From positions 7,982 through 42,188 of the forward strand of contig NZ_CAJRAY010000095.1 of the NCBI RefSeq assembly GCF_907165215.1: 34,207 bases of DNA, read 5' to 3'. The notes below the pieces were generated by a model that did no database searches, was not told the origin of the DNA, and saw nothing but the letters and a program-made list of their open reading frames with translations. Made by a program: the position numbers and the translations under genes. The stretch comes from Thermobacillus xylanilyticus (GTDB lineage: Bacteria; Bacillota; Bacilli; Paenibacillales; Paenibacillaceae). Positions 33,806 through 34,207 of this stretch are shown here, piece after piece (the stretch's first letter is position 1; every line of letters begins with the position of its first letter).

Positions 33806-34207
33806 GGCGGGGGTACGATGGCGGTGGCTTGGGAAAGAGGATTTTTGAATAAGAATCCGTAAAAAACTCCAATAACCGTGTTTGAACTGGTTGAAGACTA
33901 GACCTCGCATCAAAATTGAAACTGTGGGATTGAGACCATCGTGAGAGTTTGGCAATACATTCAAGGGGAAAGGATACGCGACCGTGTCGGGTTGGATTTG
34001 TCGAAAAGGATAAACATGCCTAAAACCTTCACGAAGCGAAACAAGCGCCATGGCGAGGTCAAAAAGAAAATCAAAGTGACCACTAGAATCGATCTTGACG
34101 TTGTATGGCAACCGGTTATTACCATCGTAGTTTGGTTGTATGTTTTAGAGTGAGCGTTTTGCAATAATCCAAGGCCTTGATTTGTAAGGATTTTCGGACA
34201 TAAAAAA
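33806..34207. other. AT-richer region with no recognisable gene
   Basis: Base composition drops visibly compared with the rest of the window, and no frame has both a ribosome binding site and a recognisable product. Short frames exist on both strands (for example 33941-34153 plus), but they look random. An 11-base element AGCG[C/T]TTTGCA occurs at 33663-33673 and 34153-34163. It may be non-coding DNA or a decayed mobile element. Confidence 0.5.

Noticed and set aside
33797-34111. 104-codon minus-strand frame in the AT-rich end region
   Set aside because: It has a TTG start, no ribosome binding site, no recognisable motif and a stop inside the terminator T tract.
33941-34153. 70-codon plus-strand frame in the AT-rich end region
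   Set aside because: There is no clear ribosome binding site and no family resemblance; it is rich in basic residues from A-rich DNA.

Overview
The window is a stretch of ordinary-looking chromosome from a high-GC member of the Firmicutes, most likely Paenibacillaceae (Paenibacillus, Cohnella or Thermobacillus-like). This rests on the gene families (DUF5702/TadE/FHA secretion cluster, DUF2621, YesM/YesN two-component pair, Bacillus-type Nfo, Pgi and transketolase), on Bacillus-style sigma-A promoters, on strong purine-rich ribosome binding sites, and on frequent TTG and GTG starts (nfo, yigZ-like, DUF4383, MraY/WecA-like, M14, S1C, kinase and binding-protein genes). The genus is an inference. 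I see no tRNA, rRNA, CRISPR array, phage or intact insertion sequence.

Layout. 1-4589 (+): the 3' end of a Tad/Flp-type pilus or secretion locus, with a DUF5702-like protein (cut by the window edge), a TadE-like pseudopilin with an extra C-terminal beta domain, a small A24 prepilin peptidase and a membrane FHA protein. 4603-5974 (-): a DUF2621 protein and a TIGR01777-type epimerase. 6190-15228 (+): housekeeping genes nfo (with an unusual C-terminal tail), purU, tkt, a methyl-accepting chemotaxis protein, pgi, a YigZ/IMPACT protein and a DUF4383 membrane protein. 15315-17864 (-): a divergent MraY/WecA-like phosphosugar transferase, a GNAT acetyltransferase and a Cof-type HAD phosphatase. 18136-21042: an S41 processing protease (+) convergent with an M14 zinc carboxypeptidase (-). 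21188-21934 (-): methionine aminopeptidase. 22237-22812 (+): a small protein that is clearly the N-terminal third of a GH1 glycosidase fold.

22872-28815: the most system-like part. A YesM-type sensor kinase, an overlapping YesN-type AraC response regulator and a membrane-anchored S1C/HtrA-like protease form a minus-strand operon. A sugar-binding lipoprotein with no permease genes diverges from it. The gene set resembles the known binding-protein/kinase/regulator three-component sugar sensors (XynDCB, AraPST), here with a protease added.

28901-29608 (+) is a CRP/FNR-family regulator behind a CRP-like palindrome. 29627-33664 is a hexuronate module: an AraC regulator (-) diverging from uxaB-uxaA (+), with a pair of 17-base direct repeats in the shared control region. 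The last 540 bases (33665-34207) are visibly more AT-rich and contain a terminator but no gene I can support.
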